This document shows positions 1-7,628 of a stretch of 64,000 nt of DNA, one piece after another; the first letter of the stretch is position 1; the number at the start of each line of letters is the position of its first letter. The translations under genes were made by a program, and so were the position numbers. The notes below the pieces were generated by a model. That model was not told the origin of the DNA, made no database searches, and saw only the letters and a list, made by a program, of their open reading frames with translations. The stretch spans positions 1-64,000 of the forward strand of contig NZ_QPJY01000011.1 of the NCBI RefSeq assembly GCF_003337735.1, written 5' to 3'. The stretch is from Thioalbus denitrificans. Lineage in GTDB: Bacteria > Pseudomonadota > Gammaproteobacteria > DSM-26407.

Positions 1-110
<110 letters not shown>

Positions 111-149
111 GTCACTGTTGCACGAACCCCACCAATGAGTGAGCCTAAA

Positions 150-190
150 TACAGACCGCCGGAGAGCTCGATGCGCAGCGGCCACGTCAT
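150..190 (-). pseudogene. 5' remnant of a second REP-associated tyrosine transposase
   Basis: Read on the minus strand from an ATG at 190, the sequence encodes MTWPLRIELSGGL, which matches the first 13 residues of the intact transposase at 2295-3152 except for one residue (MTRPLRIELSGGL). The similarity stops abruptly after about 40 bases. The upstream side carries the same kind of spacer and the same GATTGCAAGACTTGACC motif as the intact copy. This is therefore a broken second copy of the same element, cut at its 5' end close to the contig edge. Confidence 0.75.
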
Positions 191-213
191 CCCTCATTCA
201 CACCCCTGGCAGC

Positions 214-280
214 TTGATTGCAAGACTTGACCCCGTCAGCTCGTTGTGACCCCGTCAGCTCGTTGACCCCGTCAGCTCGT
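214..280. repeat. Transposase-associated motif with three direct repeats
   Basis: The motif GATTGCAAGACTTGACCCCG is followed by tandem copies of TGACCCCGTCAGCTCGT at 228-244, 247-263 and 264-280. The same motif recurs at 2251-2274 (inverted) and 3173-3272, always next to transposase sequence. I infer that it is the end or recognition sequence of the REP-associated transposase family seen here. Confidence 0.75.
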
Positions 281-320
281 GGCTTAAATATTCAACATCG
301 AGAATTCTTACATATCCTCT

Positions 321-1543
321 TGTGTGTAGTGATCGTATTTACCTGACAGTTGGGCCCCCATAGAGGTGGTGGTCATTCCGTCTCCGGCTGGGCTATAGGT
401 GGAGTTGTCGAAGCTTCACCTGGCACAGAGGAGAGCGGAAATGACCACCAAGCAGAAAGTAGCACGCCGCAAGCTCAGCCTTCTAGAACTGGCCCAGGAG
501 CTGTCCAACGTCAGCAGGGCCTGCCGCATCATGGGTTACTCCCGGCAGCAGTTCTACGAGATCCGCCGCAACTACCAGACCTACGGCGCCGAGGGGCTCA
601 TCGACAAGTTGCCCGGGGCCAGGGGACCACACCCCAACCGGGTGGAGCCGGAGGTGGAGACGGCCATTCTGGAGCACAGCCTGGCCTTCCCCACCCACGG
701 CCCGCTGCGCGTGGCCCAGGAACTCTCGCTCAAGGGCATCCAGGTCAGTTCCGGCGGGGTCCGCGGTGTTTGGGGCCGTCACAGCCTGGTGACCAAACAG
801 GAACGGCTCCTGCGCCTGGAGCGCAGCGTTGCCGAGCAGCGCATCGAGTTATCCGATGAGCAGATCCGGCTGCTGGAGCGCTTCAGCCCCGAGTTCCGTG
901 AGCGCCACATCGAGACGCACCACACCGGGGAGTTAGTCGCGGTGGATACTTTCTTCGTCGGTACCCTCAAGGGTGTAGGCAAGGTCTATCTGCAGTCAGC
1001 CATCGACTGTCACTCCCGCTACGCCTGGGGTCGGCTGTATCCCAACAAGCTCCCAGTCACGGCAGTTCATCTGCTCAATACCGATGTGCTGCCTACTTTC
1101 GAGGCCCACGGCGCCCGGGTGGCCACGGTACTGAGCGACAACGGTCGGGAGTTCTGTGGGCGTCCCGACACACACCCCTACGAGTTGTTCCTACAGCTGG
1201 AGGAGATCGAGCACCGTACCACGGCGGTCCGACGGCCCCAGAGCAATGGATTCGTCGAACGCCTGCACAAGACGTTGCTCGATGAGCACTTCCGCATCAA
1301 GGGCCGGACGAAGTGGTACGAGGGAATCGACGAGATGCAGAAGGACCTGGATGGGTTCATGAAGGACTACAACCAGACCCGGCCCCACCAGGGTCGCAAC
1401 ATGAACGGGAGGACACCTTACCAGGCATTCGTTGAGGGCCTGCCTGAGCCCGAAAAGCAGTCCGCGGCCAAGCGCAGGAACGCCGCCTAAACTTACTACC
1501 GGCCGGAGACGGCACTGTCAGGCGATTACCATCACTGTACACA
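321..1543 (+). mobile_element. IS481-family insertion sequence (complete)
   Basis: One DDE transposase gene is flanked by imperfect inverted repeats of about 30 bp. The left end begins TGTGTGTAGTGATC at 321. The right end, read in reverse, begins TGTGTACAGTGATG at 1543. Both ends share the block CCTGACAGT about 21 bases in, and roughly 24 of 30 positions match. No clear target duplication is visible. It sits just downstream of the putative immunity gene and near the contig edge, which suits a multi-copy element breaking the assembly. Confidence 0.8.
441..1490 (+). CDS. IS481-family transposase
   Basis: This is a DDE/rve-type transposase of 349 residues that would cut and join the ends of the surrounding element. 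The N-terminal third holds helix-turn-helix segments (SNVSRACRIMGYSRQQFYEI). The catalytic core shows the three acidic positions: Asp in AVDTFF, Asp in LSDNGREF, and Glu in NGFVERLHKTLLDE. The end contains YNQTRPHQGRNMNGRTP, typical of IS481 and IS3 relatives. I chose the ATG at 441 because a purine-rich site (AGAGGAGAG) lies just upstream; an in-frame start at 399 lacks one. The frame is intact and the inverted repeats are present, so the element may still be mobile. Confidence 0.9.
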   Translation: MTTKQKVARRKLSLLELAQELSNVSRACRIMGYSRQQFYEIRRNYQTYGAEGLIDKLPGARGPHPNRVEPEVETAILEHSLAFPTHGPLRVAQELSLKGIQVSSGGVRGVWGRHSLVTKQERLLRLERSVAEQRIELSDEQIRLLERFSPEFRERHIETHHTGELVAVDTFFVGTLKGVGKVYLQSAIDCHSRYAWGRLYPNKLPVTAVHLLNTDVLPTFEAHGARVATVLSDNGREFCGRPDTHPYELFLQLEEIEHRTTAVRRPQSNGFVERLHKTLLDEHFRIKGRTKWYEGIDEMQKDLDGFMKDYNQTRPHQGRNMNGRTPYQAFVEGLPEPEKQSAAKRRNAA

Positions 1544-1566
1544 TAGAGATTAATTCCGAGCCATAT

Positions 1567-2064
1567 CTACATCACTTCCGGCTCAAATAAAAGCCCCAAC
1601 ATATATGCTCCAGAATAACCTGCCAAGACTCCTAGCCGCCCATTGTCCGCAATTTCAGGCAGATACTTCTTGCAATGACCAACCAATCTATCAAGAAACC
1701 CTCCGATAACCTCCGATACTTCAGCTACTTTCAAACAAACATCATGCCGTCCACCATTAGACAGATCTGTTATACAAATAGAGAATGATTCACCTGTTAT
1801 TGTTGCCGATAAATTTATTGAACCTATATTAACCACTTGAACCTTTCTTCTACCAAACAACAGAGAACCCAGTAAATAAACAAACGAATCCGCCACCTCC
1901 AATAAGCGAACATCTTCTGCCATGCACCGCACAGAGTCTATTTGCAACTCGAAACTACCTATCAGAATAGACTCTTGAATCACAAACCAGTCATGCTGCG
2001 AAACCATCCATTTAAAGTCTACGTATGGCTCCTTGAGCTTTCTCACATGGAAGCTGATCTCCAC
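1567..2064 (-). CDS. Putative immunity protein of a polymorphic toxin
   Basis: This 165-residue protein matches no family I recognise. It is less GC-rich and uses more A/T-ending codons than its neighbours, as expected of transferred cargo. It has no signal peptide or membrane segment. Start: the stop codon of the upstream toxin-tip fragment (TAG, 2074-2076) is part of the ribosome binding site TAGGAGG, followed five bases later by GTG at 2064. Such tight coupling to a toxin C-terminus is the usual layout of Rhs toxin-immunity pairs. The immunity role is inferred from position, composition and size; nothing in the sequence shows the mechanism. Confidence 0.5.
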   Translation of the reverse strand: MEISFHVRKLKEPYVDFKWMVSQHDWFVIQESILIGSFELQIDSVRCMAEDVRLLEVADSFVYLLGSLLFGRRKVQVVNIGSINLSATITGESFSICITDLSNGGRHDVCLKVAEVSEVIGGFLDRLVGHCKKYLPEIADNGRLGVLAGYSGAYMLGLLFEPEVM

Positions 2065-2073
2065 TCATACCTC

Positions 2074-2268
2074 CTACATTTTTTCAGCCGGAATTGGATA
2101 TGCGTCCCACAACTTCCATACTCCCGGCGTTTCAGTCCTGCGAAGCATAAACATCACGCTCGATGTTGGTCTGTAACCTGGTGGAAAACCCAGCCCCATA
2201 CCGGCGGGAACACCTTCGAAATCCGAATAATCGTCAATGCGTAAGGTGAACGGGGTCAGGTCTTGCAA
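2074..2268 (-). pseudogene. C-terminal tip of an Rhs/SpvB-type toxin, severed from its core
   Basis: About 58 residues of toxin-like C-terminus remain (RIDDYSDFEGVPAG ... WKLWDAYPIP). The frame opens inside the transposase-associated repeat, so its first residues (MQDLTP) come from the repeat and no native start exists. It is followed within nine bases by the putative immunity gene. An N-terminal piece of an Rhs/SpvB-like protein lies about 1 kb upstream in the same orientation. The simplest reading is that this is the variable toxin tip of one original gene whose core has been lost. I cannot assign a toxin activity. Confidence 0.5.
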
Positions 2269-2274
2269 TCAAGC
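2251..2274. repeat. Inverted copy of the transposase-associated motif
   Basis: The bases CGGGGTCAGGTCTTGCAATC followed by AAGC are the reverse complement of the GATTGCAAGACCTGACCCCG motif seen at 214 and 3173. It marks the downstream edge of the REP-associated transposase element and abuts the toxin tip directly. Confidence 0.75.
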
Positions 2275-2294
2275 ATCCCTGACGGGCTCAGTTC

Positions 2295-3152
2295 TTAACC
2301 GTCGCGCGCCTCTCTCCTGAGCGACTCCAGCGCCTTCACCGCACGGCTCACCGTCGAATAGTGGACGCCGAAGTGCTCGGCAATTTCCCGCATCGTGTAA
2401 TGCCCAGAGAGGTAGGCTTCCGCCATTGCCATACGGCGGTCGCTCCGGCGCGCATAGTCGGCCAATGGCCTGGCCAGCGGACGCCTTTGCGCCCGCGGCA
2501 CCTCGCGGAGGTCTCCCTCCGGCAGGGCTGCCTTCATCCTCTCGATGAAACCTTCCCCTCCCAGAAAGACCTGCCCGCGCAACGCCTCCCAGGGACTCGT
2601 CTCGCCGGCCCCGCTGCGCACAAAATCAACATAGCCCGGCACCGCCTCCGAACGGGTGGAACCGAACTGCCCAAGCAGCCAGTCTGTCTCCAGCCAATCA
2701 GGCGCGCTCCCCGGCTTGAGCATCGCCCGATAACTGCTCCACCCCCAGTCACCAGCGTCTTTCACCATGCCTGCCCGCACCGGGTTGAGCACCACGTAGC
2801 GCGCGAGTTCGAGCAAATAGGCATCCTTCTCCACCAGAATCGCCCTGTACCGCCCCTGGAACAGGTGACCCACACGCCGGTACGCCCGATTCACATACTG
2901 GGTATACACCCCGTTGAGCTGTCGCATGCCGCCCGAAAGGTTCGCCTCCGGCGTCTCCACCACCACGTGATAGTGATTGCTCATCTGGCACCACGCATGG
3001 CAGACCCAGTTGAACCGGCGACAGACCGCCCCGAACACCGACAGCCACGCCGCCCGGTCGGTATCCCGGAAATAGATCGCCTCCCGCCGATCACCCCGGG
3101 AGGTCACATGGTACAGACCACCGGAGAGCTCAATGCGCAGCGGCCGCGTCAT
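2295..3152 (-). CDS. REP-associated tyrosine transposase (RAYT, Y1/HUH family)
   Basis: This 285-residue single-strand DNA transposase of the IS200-like HUH superfamily contains the HUH metal motif in CQMSNHYHVVVE (about residues 56-67) and, about 25 residues later, the candidate catalytic tyrosine in YTQYVNRAYRRVGHLFQGRY. ARYVVLNPVRAGMV is also diagnostic. The C-terminal 60 residues form a helix-turn-helix (MREIAEHFGVHYSTVSRAV). Copies of the GATTGCAAGAC motif lie on both sides, and a 5' remnant of a sister copy lies at 150-190. It separates the two halves of the toxin locus, so it or recombination between its flanking repeats probably caused that break. Confidence 0.9.
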   Translation of the reverse strand: MTRPLRIELSGGLYHVTSRGDRREAIYFRDTDRAAWLSVFGAVCRRFNWVCHAWCQMSNHYHVVVETPEANLSGGMRQLNGVYTQYVNRAYRRVGHLFQGRYRAILVEKDAYLLELARYVVLNPVRAGMVKDAGDWGWSSYRAMLKPGSAPDWLETDWLLGQFGSTRSEAVPGYVDFVRSGAGETSPWEALRGQVFLGGEGFIERMKAALPEGDLREVPRAQRRPLARPLADYARRSDRRMAMAEAYLSGHYTMREIAEHFGVHYSTVSRAVKALESLRREARDG

Positions 3153-3172
3153 TCCTCACCCGCACTCCTTGT

Positions 3173-3272
3173 TGCTTGATTGCAAGACTTGACCCCGTCA
3201 GCGCGCACCGTGTGCTTGCTGCTTGATTGCAAGACCTGACCGCGTCACCGCGTGTGACCCCGTCACTGCGTG
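3173..3272. repeat. Cluster of transposase-associated motifs
   Basis: Two long copies of the motif (TTGATTGCAAGACTTGACCC and TTGATTGCAAGACCTGACCG) and a short TGACCCCGTCACTGCG copy are arranged head to tail upstream of the transposase start. The tract ends exactly where recognisable Rhs N-terminal coding sequence begins, so it marks the other breakpoint of the toxin gene. Confidence 0.7.
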
Positions 3273-3539
3273 GAGGGAGAGCTCGGGCTGCATGCCGGCC
3301 GTGCCCGGCGGGACCTGGAGCGGAATGGAGTAGGTGGCGGTTCCCTGCTCGTCCACCGCGAAGGCGCCCTGCGTCGCGCCGACGGCATCGGCATGGGCCG
3401 CCCCCGCGAGGGCCTGCAGCAGCGGAAGAACGAACCATAGGGCCAAGGCCCGCGGCGTTGGCGCTGGGCGGTGCGGGGAAGCAGAGGCAAAAAAGCGGCG
3501 GGCGGCGGCGGACGCGGATCCGAAACAGAGGTGAAGCAT
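3198..3539 (-). pseudogene. N-terminal fragment of an Rhs/SpvB-type secreted protein
   Basis: The fragment starts at an ATG at 3539, preceded by AGGGACGAG. It has a long basic leader with a hydrophobic signal segment (ALALWFVLPLLQALAG, then AHA). Next comes the hallmark start of SpvB/Rhs proteins: GATQGAFAVDEQGTATYSIP and LQVPPGTAGMQPELSL. In full-length relatives this is followed by well over a thousand residues of YD repeats. Here similarity ends at PELSL, where the transposase-associated repeats begin, and the frame stops at 3198. The gene is therefore truncated; its likely C-terminal tip is at 2074-2268. Confidence 0.7.
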
Positions 3540-3640
3540 GTTCTCGTCCCTGAGATGAACCCCAAACCGATGGTGTGGGGTCGCAGGGAACACTCCCGTT
3601 CCCGCCATGCGCGCCGGCGCACGCCCCGATGACCCGTTGC

Positions 3641-3668
3641 ATTTAACCTATCCGGGGGCGAAGGTCAA
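3641..3668 (-). promoter_or_regulatory. Possible sigma-70 promoter of the Rhs fragment
   Basis: On the minus strand TTGACC (3668-3663) and TTAAAT (3646-3641) are separated by 16 bases, about 100 bases upstream of the Rhs start. This is pattern matching only. Confidence 0.35.
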
Positions 3669-3736
3669 CCTGCTTGCCGAACGCCGGCTCACAGCTGCCA
3701 GATCCCGGCAACCGACCACTGATCCGGCCATGCCCC

Positions 3737-4576
3737 TCAGCCCTGCCCCGCCTCCCCCTTCGCGTCCCGCTGGCGCAGGGCCTCGAACAGGCAGATGCCG
3801 GTGGCCACGGAGACGTTGAGGCTGCTGACGCTGCCGCGCAGGGGGATGGAGACCAGGAAGTCGCAGTGCACGCGGGTGAGGCGGCGCAGCCCCTTGCCCT
3901 CCGCCCCCAGGATCAGGACCAGGGGGCCGGTGAGATCGGCATGGTGGATGTCGCGCTCCGCCTCGCCGGCCGTACCCACCACCCACAGCCCCGCCTCCCG
4001 CAGGCCGCGCAGGGTGCGGGCCAGGTTGGTGACGGTGACGAAGGGCACCGTCTCGGCGGCCCCGCAGGCCACCTTGCGCACCACGGGCGTCAGCCCCGCG
4101 GCCTTGTCGCGGGGAGCCACCACGGCGGTCACGCCGGCGGCGTCGGCGGTGCGCAGGCAGGCGCCCAGGTTGTGGGGATCCTGGACGCCGTCGAGCACCA
4201 GCAGCAGGGGTTGCTCCACCCGCTGCAGAAGCTCCGCCAGGTCCTGTTCGCCCAGGGGGGCGGACTCCCGGCAGCGCGCCAGCGCCCCCTGGTGGTTCCA
4301 CTCCGGCCAGGCCTCGTCCAACTCCTGGCGGGGTCGCCGGGTCACGGCCACCCCGGCCGCCGTGGCCCGTTCCACCAGCGCCTGGATGCGGGCATCCCCC
4401 CGACCCTCCTGGAGGATCACTTCGTGCACCCGGTCCCGGGCGCGCTCCAGCAGCGCCGCGACCGCGTGCAGGCCGTAGACCAGCGCCTCGCCGGCCGGTA
4501 CGGCGCGTCCCTCCGGGCGCGCCTGGTCGCGGCCCCGCCCGCGGGCGGGGCGCCGGTGCTCGTTGGCCCTCGCCAT
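3737..4576 (-). CDS. rlmB: 23S rRNA (guanosine-2'-O)-methyltransferase RlmB
   Basis: This SPOUT-class enzyme methylates the 2'-hydroxyl of G2251 in the 23S rRNA peptidyl-transferase loop. The 279 residues comprise an N-terminal substrate-binding domain (about 30-105) and the knotted domain with all three motifs: LDGVQDPHNLGACLRTA near 127, LILGAEGKGL near 220, and SIPLRGSVSSLNVSVA near 242. The N-terminus carries a short Arg-rich extension. It starts six bases after the rnr stop, so the two form an operon, as in many gammaproteobacteria. Confidence 0.95.
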   Translation of the reverse strand: MARANEHRRPARGRGRDQARPEGRAVPAGEALVYGLHAVAALLERARDRVHEVILQEGRGDARIQALVERATAAGVAVTRRPRQELDEAWPEWNHQGALARCRESAPLGEQDLAELLQRVEQPLLLVLDGVQDPHNLGACLRTADAAGVTAVVAPRDKAAGLTPVVRKVACGAAETVPFVTVTNLARTLRGLREAGLWVVGTAGEAERDIHHADLTGPLVLILGAEGKGLRRLTRVHCDFLVSIPLRGSVSSLNVSVATGICLFEALRQRDAKGEAGQG

Positions 4577-4582
4577 GGCGGA

Positions 4583-7132
4583 TCAGCGCTGCTTCGAGGA
4601 GGAGGAGGACCGGCGCCGGCTGCGACCGGATCTCGATTTCTTCTTCGGCGTGGCGGGCTCCGCCGCCGGTGGGGCGGATTCGGCCTTCGGTGCGACGGGC
4701 TCCGACTTCGCCTCGCCCCCGCCGCGCCGGCGCCGGCTGCGGCCGGATCGGGATTTCTTCTTCGGCTCGGCCGGCGCGGCGCCCGCCTCGACGGCCTCCG
4801 TCCCCGGCCCGGCGGACTCCGTCTGCACCGCCTCACCGGTACGCTTGCCCCGCCGGCCGCGCCCGGAACGCCGTCCCTTCTCCTCGCCGGGGCCGCCCTC
4901 CTCCCCTCCGGCGGCGGCCTTGCCCGGGCCCCGGCGGGCCCCGGTGGGCGGGGTGGAGAGGGGCTCGAAGTCGATTTTGCGATCGTCGAGGTTCACCCGC
5001 GCCACCTGCACCCGGATGGGATCGCCGAGGCGGTAGACACGCCCGAGGCGCTCGCCCTTGAGCCGGTGGTGGGCCGGGTCGAAATGGTAGTAGTCGTCGG
5101 CGAGGGAGGTGATGTGCACCAGCCCCTGGACGTAGATCTGCTCCAGCTCCACGAACACCCCGAAGCTGGTCACGCCGCTGATGATGCCGTTGAACTCGTC
5201 CCCCACGCGGTCCAGCATGAACTCGCACTTGAGCCAGTCCACCGCGTCGCGGGTCGCCTCGTCGGCGCGCCGCTCGGTGGTGGAGCAGTGCTCGCCGAAG
5301 CGGGTCATCCGGTCGTCGCTGTAGGGGTAGTCCTCGCGCGGCAGCTCCCGCAGCAGGTGGCGGATGGCCCGGTGCACCAGCAGGTCGGGGTAGCGGCGGA
5401 TGGGCGAGGTGAAGTGGGTATAGGCCTTGAAGGCGAGGCCGAAGTGGCCGGTGTTCTGGGGCTGGTAGACCGCCTGGCTCAGGGAGCGCAGCAGCACCGT
5501 CTGGATCAGGTGGACATCGGGCCGCCCCTGCACCTGCTCCAGCAGGAGCGCGTAGTCGGCCGGCTGGGGCTTGTCCCCGCCGCGCAGCTGCAGGCCCAGT
5601 TCGCTCAGGAAGGTGCGCAGTTCCTCCAGCTTCTGGGCGCCGGGGCCGTCGTGGACCCGGTACAGGGTCGGGATCTTGCGCTTGCCGAGGAACTCCGCCG
5701 CGCTGACATTGGCCGCCAGCATGCACTCCTCGATGAGCATGTGGGCGTCGTTGCGCACCACCGGCACGATGCGCTCGATCTTCCGCTCCGGCCCGAACAC
5801 GATGCGGGTCTCGGTGGTGTCGAAGTCGATGGCGCCGCGCTTCTCGCGCTGGGAGCGCAGGGCCTGGTAGAGGGCGTACAGGTTCTCCAGGTGCGGCAGC
5901 AGCCCGGTGTGGCGCTCCCGCAGCGCCTCGTCGCCCGCCACCAGCATGGCGGCCACGTCGTCGTAGATGAGCCGCGCATGGGAGCGCATCACGCCCTCGA
6001 AGAAGCGTGCCCCGGTCACCCGCCCGAGCCGGCTGACGGTCATCTCGCAGACCATGCACAACCGGTCCACCTCCGGGTTCAGGGAACAGAGGCCGTTGGA
6101 GAGCACCTCCGGCAGCATGGGAATCACCCGCTCGGGGAAGTAGACCGAGTTGCCGCGGTTCAGCGCCTCGTCATCCAGCGCCGTCTCCGGCGCCACGTAG
6201 TGGCTCACGTCGGCGATGGCCACCAGCAGGCGCCAGCCGCCGCCGCGGCGCTTCTCGCAGTAGACCGCGTCGTCGAAGTCGCGGGCGTCGGCCCCGTCGA
6301 TGGTCACCAGCGGCAGGTGGCGGATGTCCTCGCGCCCGGCCTTGGCCGCTTCGGGCACCTCGGGGGTGAGCGCGGCGATCTCGCCCTCCACCGCCTCCGG
6401 CCAGGCATGGGGCAGGCCGTTGGCGCGCACCGCCACGTCGATCTCCATGCCCGGCGCCATGTGGTCGCCGAGCACCTCCACCACCTTGCCCACGGGCGGA
6501 GTCCGGGGGGTGGGCTGGGCCACCAGGGCCACCTGCACGATCTGCCCCTCCTGGGCCCCGCCGCGCAGCTCGTCGGGTACGATGATCTCCTGGCTGATGC
6601 GGGCGTTGTCCGGGCTCACGAAGCCCACCCCGGCCTCGTGCCGGTAGCGCCCCACCACTTCGCTGGTGCTGCGCTCCAGCACCTCCACCACCGAACCCTC
6701 GCGGCGGCCGCGGTGATCGATGCTGTCGATGCGCACCACCGCCCGGTCGCCATGGATGAGCCGGCGCATGGCGCGGGCGGAGAGAAAGACGTCCTCGCCG
6801 CCCTCGTCGGGGATGAGGAAACCGAAGCCGTCCCGGTGTCCCACCACCCGGCCGCGCACCAGGTCCATCTTCTGCACCGGACCGTAGCCGCCGCGGCGGT
6901 TGCGCAGCAGCTGCCCGTCACGCTCCATGGCGTTGAGCCGGCGGCGCAGCGCCTCGAAGGGCTCCTCCCCTTCCAGCCCCAGCTCCCGGGCCAGCTGTTC
7001 ATGGTTCAGCGGCTTGCCGCAGCCGGCCAGGGTCTCGAGAATGAATTCACGGCTGGGGATGGGATTGTCGTACTTGCGCGCCTCGCGGGCGGCATGGGGA
7101 TCGGACTGCGGTTTACGTTGGCGTCTGGCCAT
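4583..7132 (-). CDS. rnr: Ribonuclease R
   Basis: This 3'-5' exoribonuclease degrades structured RNA and acts in RNA quality control. It has N-terminal helix-turn-helix and cold-shock domains, an RNB catalytic domain with the metal-binding aspartates in DGADARDFDDA (about residues 278-288), and an S1 domain (GIISGVTSFGVFVELEQIYV, from about 647). The last ~110 residues are a low-complexity basic tail with KKKSRSGRSRRR present twice. I chose the ATG at 7132 because the frame upstream encodes an unconserved Ser/Arg stretch and AAGGAG lies upstream of this ATG. The product is 849 residues, slightly long for the family because of the tail. It is the first gene of the rnr-rlmB operon. Confidence 0.95.
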   Translation of the reverse strand: MARRQRKPQSDPHAAREARKYDNPIPSREFILETLAGCGKPLNHEQLARELGLEGEEPFEALRRRLNAMERDGQLLRNRRGGYGPVQKMDLVRGRVVGHRDGFGFLIPDEGGEDVFLSARAMRRLIHGDRAVVRIDSIDHRGRREGSVVEVLERSTSEVVGRYRHEAGVGFVSPDNARISQEIIVPDELRGGAQEGQIVQVALVAQPTPRTPPVGKVVEVLGDHMAPGMEIDVAVRANGLPHAWPEAVEGEIAALTPEVPEAAKAGREDIRHLPLVTIDGADARDFDDAVYCEKRRGGGWRLLVAIADVSHYVAPETALDDEALNRGNSVYFPERVIPMLPEVLSNGLCSLNPEVDRLCMVCEMTVSRLGRVTGARFFEGVMRSHARLIYDDVAAMLVAGDEALRERHTGLLPHLENLYALYQALRSQREKRGAIDFDTTETRIVFGPERKIERIVPVVRNDAHMLIEECMLAANVSAAEFLGKRKIPTLYRVHDGPGAQKLEELRTFLSELGLQLRGGDKPQPADYALLLEQVQGRPDVHLIQTVLLRSLSQAVYQPQNTGHFGLAFKAYTHFTSPIRRYPDLLVHRAIRHLLRELPREDYPYSDDRMTRFGEHCSTTERRADEATRDAVDWLKCEFMLDRVGDEFNGIISGVTSFGVFVELEQIYVQGLVHITSLADDYYHFDPAHHRLKGERLGRVYRLGDPIRVQVARVNLDDRKIDFEPLSTPPTGARRGPGKAAAGGEEGGPGEEKGRRSGRGRRGKRTGEAVQTESAGPGTEAVEAGAAPAEPKKKSRSGRSRRRRGGGEAKSEPVAPKAESAPPAAEPATPKKKSRSGRSRRRSSSSSKQR

Positions 7133-7251
7133 AAGCGCGGAGGAACTCCTTGAGCGGGATAGCGAACTCGACGCGCTGGAAACCCGGCGTCTGTTCCGTA
7201 TCTGGGGTCTGGTTGTCATTCTGGTGGGCGTAGCTTAACCGATTAGACCCG

Positions 7252-7280
7252 TTGACAAACAGGGGCCGTGTGTATAAAGT
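7252..7280 (+). promoter_or_regulatory. Promoter of tRNA-Leu
   Basis: A perfect TTGACA (7252-7257) is followed by TATAAAGT (7273-7280). The spacing is 15 bases to TATAAA or 17 to TAAAGT. A GC-rich discriminator typical of stable-RNA promoters follows. The tRNA begins about 50 bases downstream. Confidence 0.75.
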
Positions 7281-7328
7281 GCGCGTCTCGCCGGCCAAGG
7301 CCGGCCGCCCGCAAGGGCAAGACCACCT

Positions 7329-7415
7329 GCCGAGGTGGCGAAATTGGTAGACGCGCTAGCTTCAGGTGCTAGTTGGGGAAACCCAGTGGAGGTTCGAGTC
7401 CTCTCCTCGGCACCA
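7329..7415 (+). tRNA. tRNA-Leu (CAG)
   Basis: This 87-base class II tRNA has acceptor strands GCCGAGG and CCTCGGC, discriminator A, and an encoded CCA at 7413-7415. The anticodon stem CTAGC/GCTAG encloses the loop TTCAGGT, giving anticodon CAG, which reads CUG, the commonest leucine codon in GC-rich genomes. The long variable arm (TTGGGGAAACCCAG region) and T-arm GGTTCGAGTCC are typical of tRNA-Leu. Confidence 0.97.
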
Positions 7416-7420
7416 ACTCC

Positions 7421-7454
7421 AAAAGCCCGCTCATCCGAGCGGGCTTTTGTTTTT
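7421..7454 (+). terminator. Rho-independent terminator of tRNA-Leu
   Basis: A near-perfect hairpin has arms AAAAGCCCGCTC and GAGCGGGCTTTT around an ATCC loop, followed by GTTTTT. It starts five bases after the tRNA CCA end. Confidence 0.95.
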
Positions 7455-7628
7455 CCGGTCCCGGCACCGGTGCCGCTGGTGGACCAGGACCAGCGCCCTG
7501 GCTCATATCCACCAGCCGCTCCCCGACCGCCGCCCCCGCCCCACGGCAGCCGTGCCCCGCGGACACGGCATACCCCTTGCAATGGCTTTCCCCGAGTTCG
7601 GTTCCAGCGCAACCCGAGGAGAGACACC

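Noticed and set aside
3198-3539. Intact small secreted protein
   Set aside because: The conserved SpvB/Rhs start ends abruptly at transposon-linked repeats, so this is a truncated gene rather than a short functional one.
3674-7153. A 1159-codon open frame antisense to rlmB and rnr
   Set aside because: Low-complexity His/Ala/Gly composition and full overlap with two strongly identified genes show it is an antisense shadow.
7133-7219. Longer RNase R starting at 7219
   Set aside because: The extension is a Ser/Arg-rich stretch not typical of RNase R, and a better-placed AAGGAG lies before ATG 7132.
7329-7415. tRNA-Leu as an integration site for a genomic island
   Set aside because: No integrase and no repeat of the tRNA 3' end was found; the terminator and housekeeping genes follow directly.
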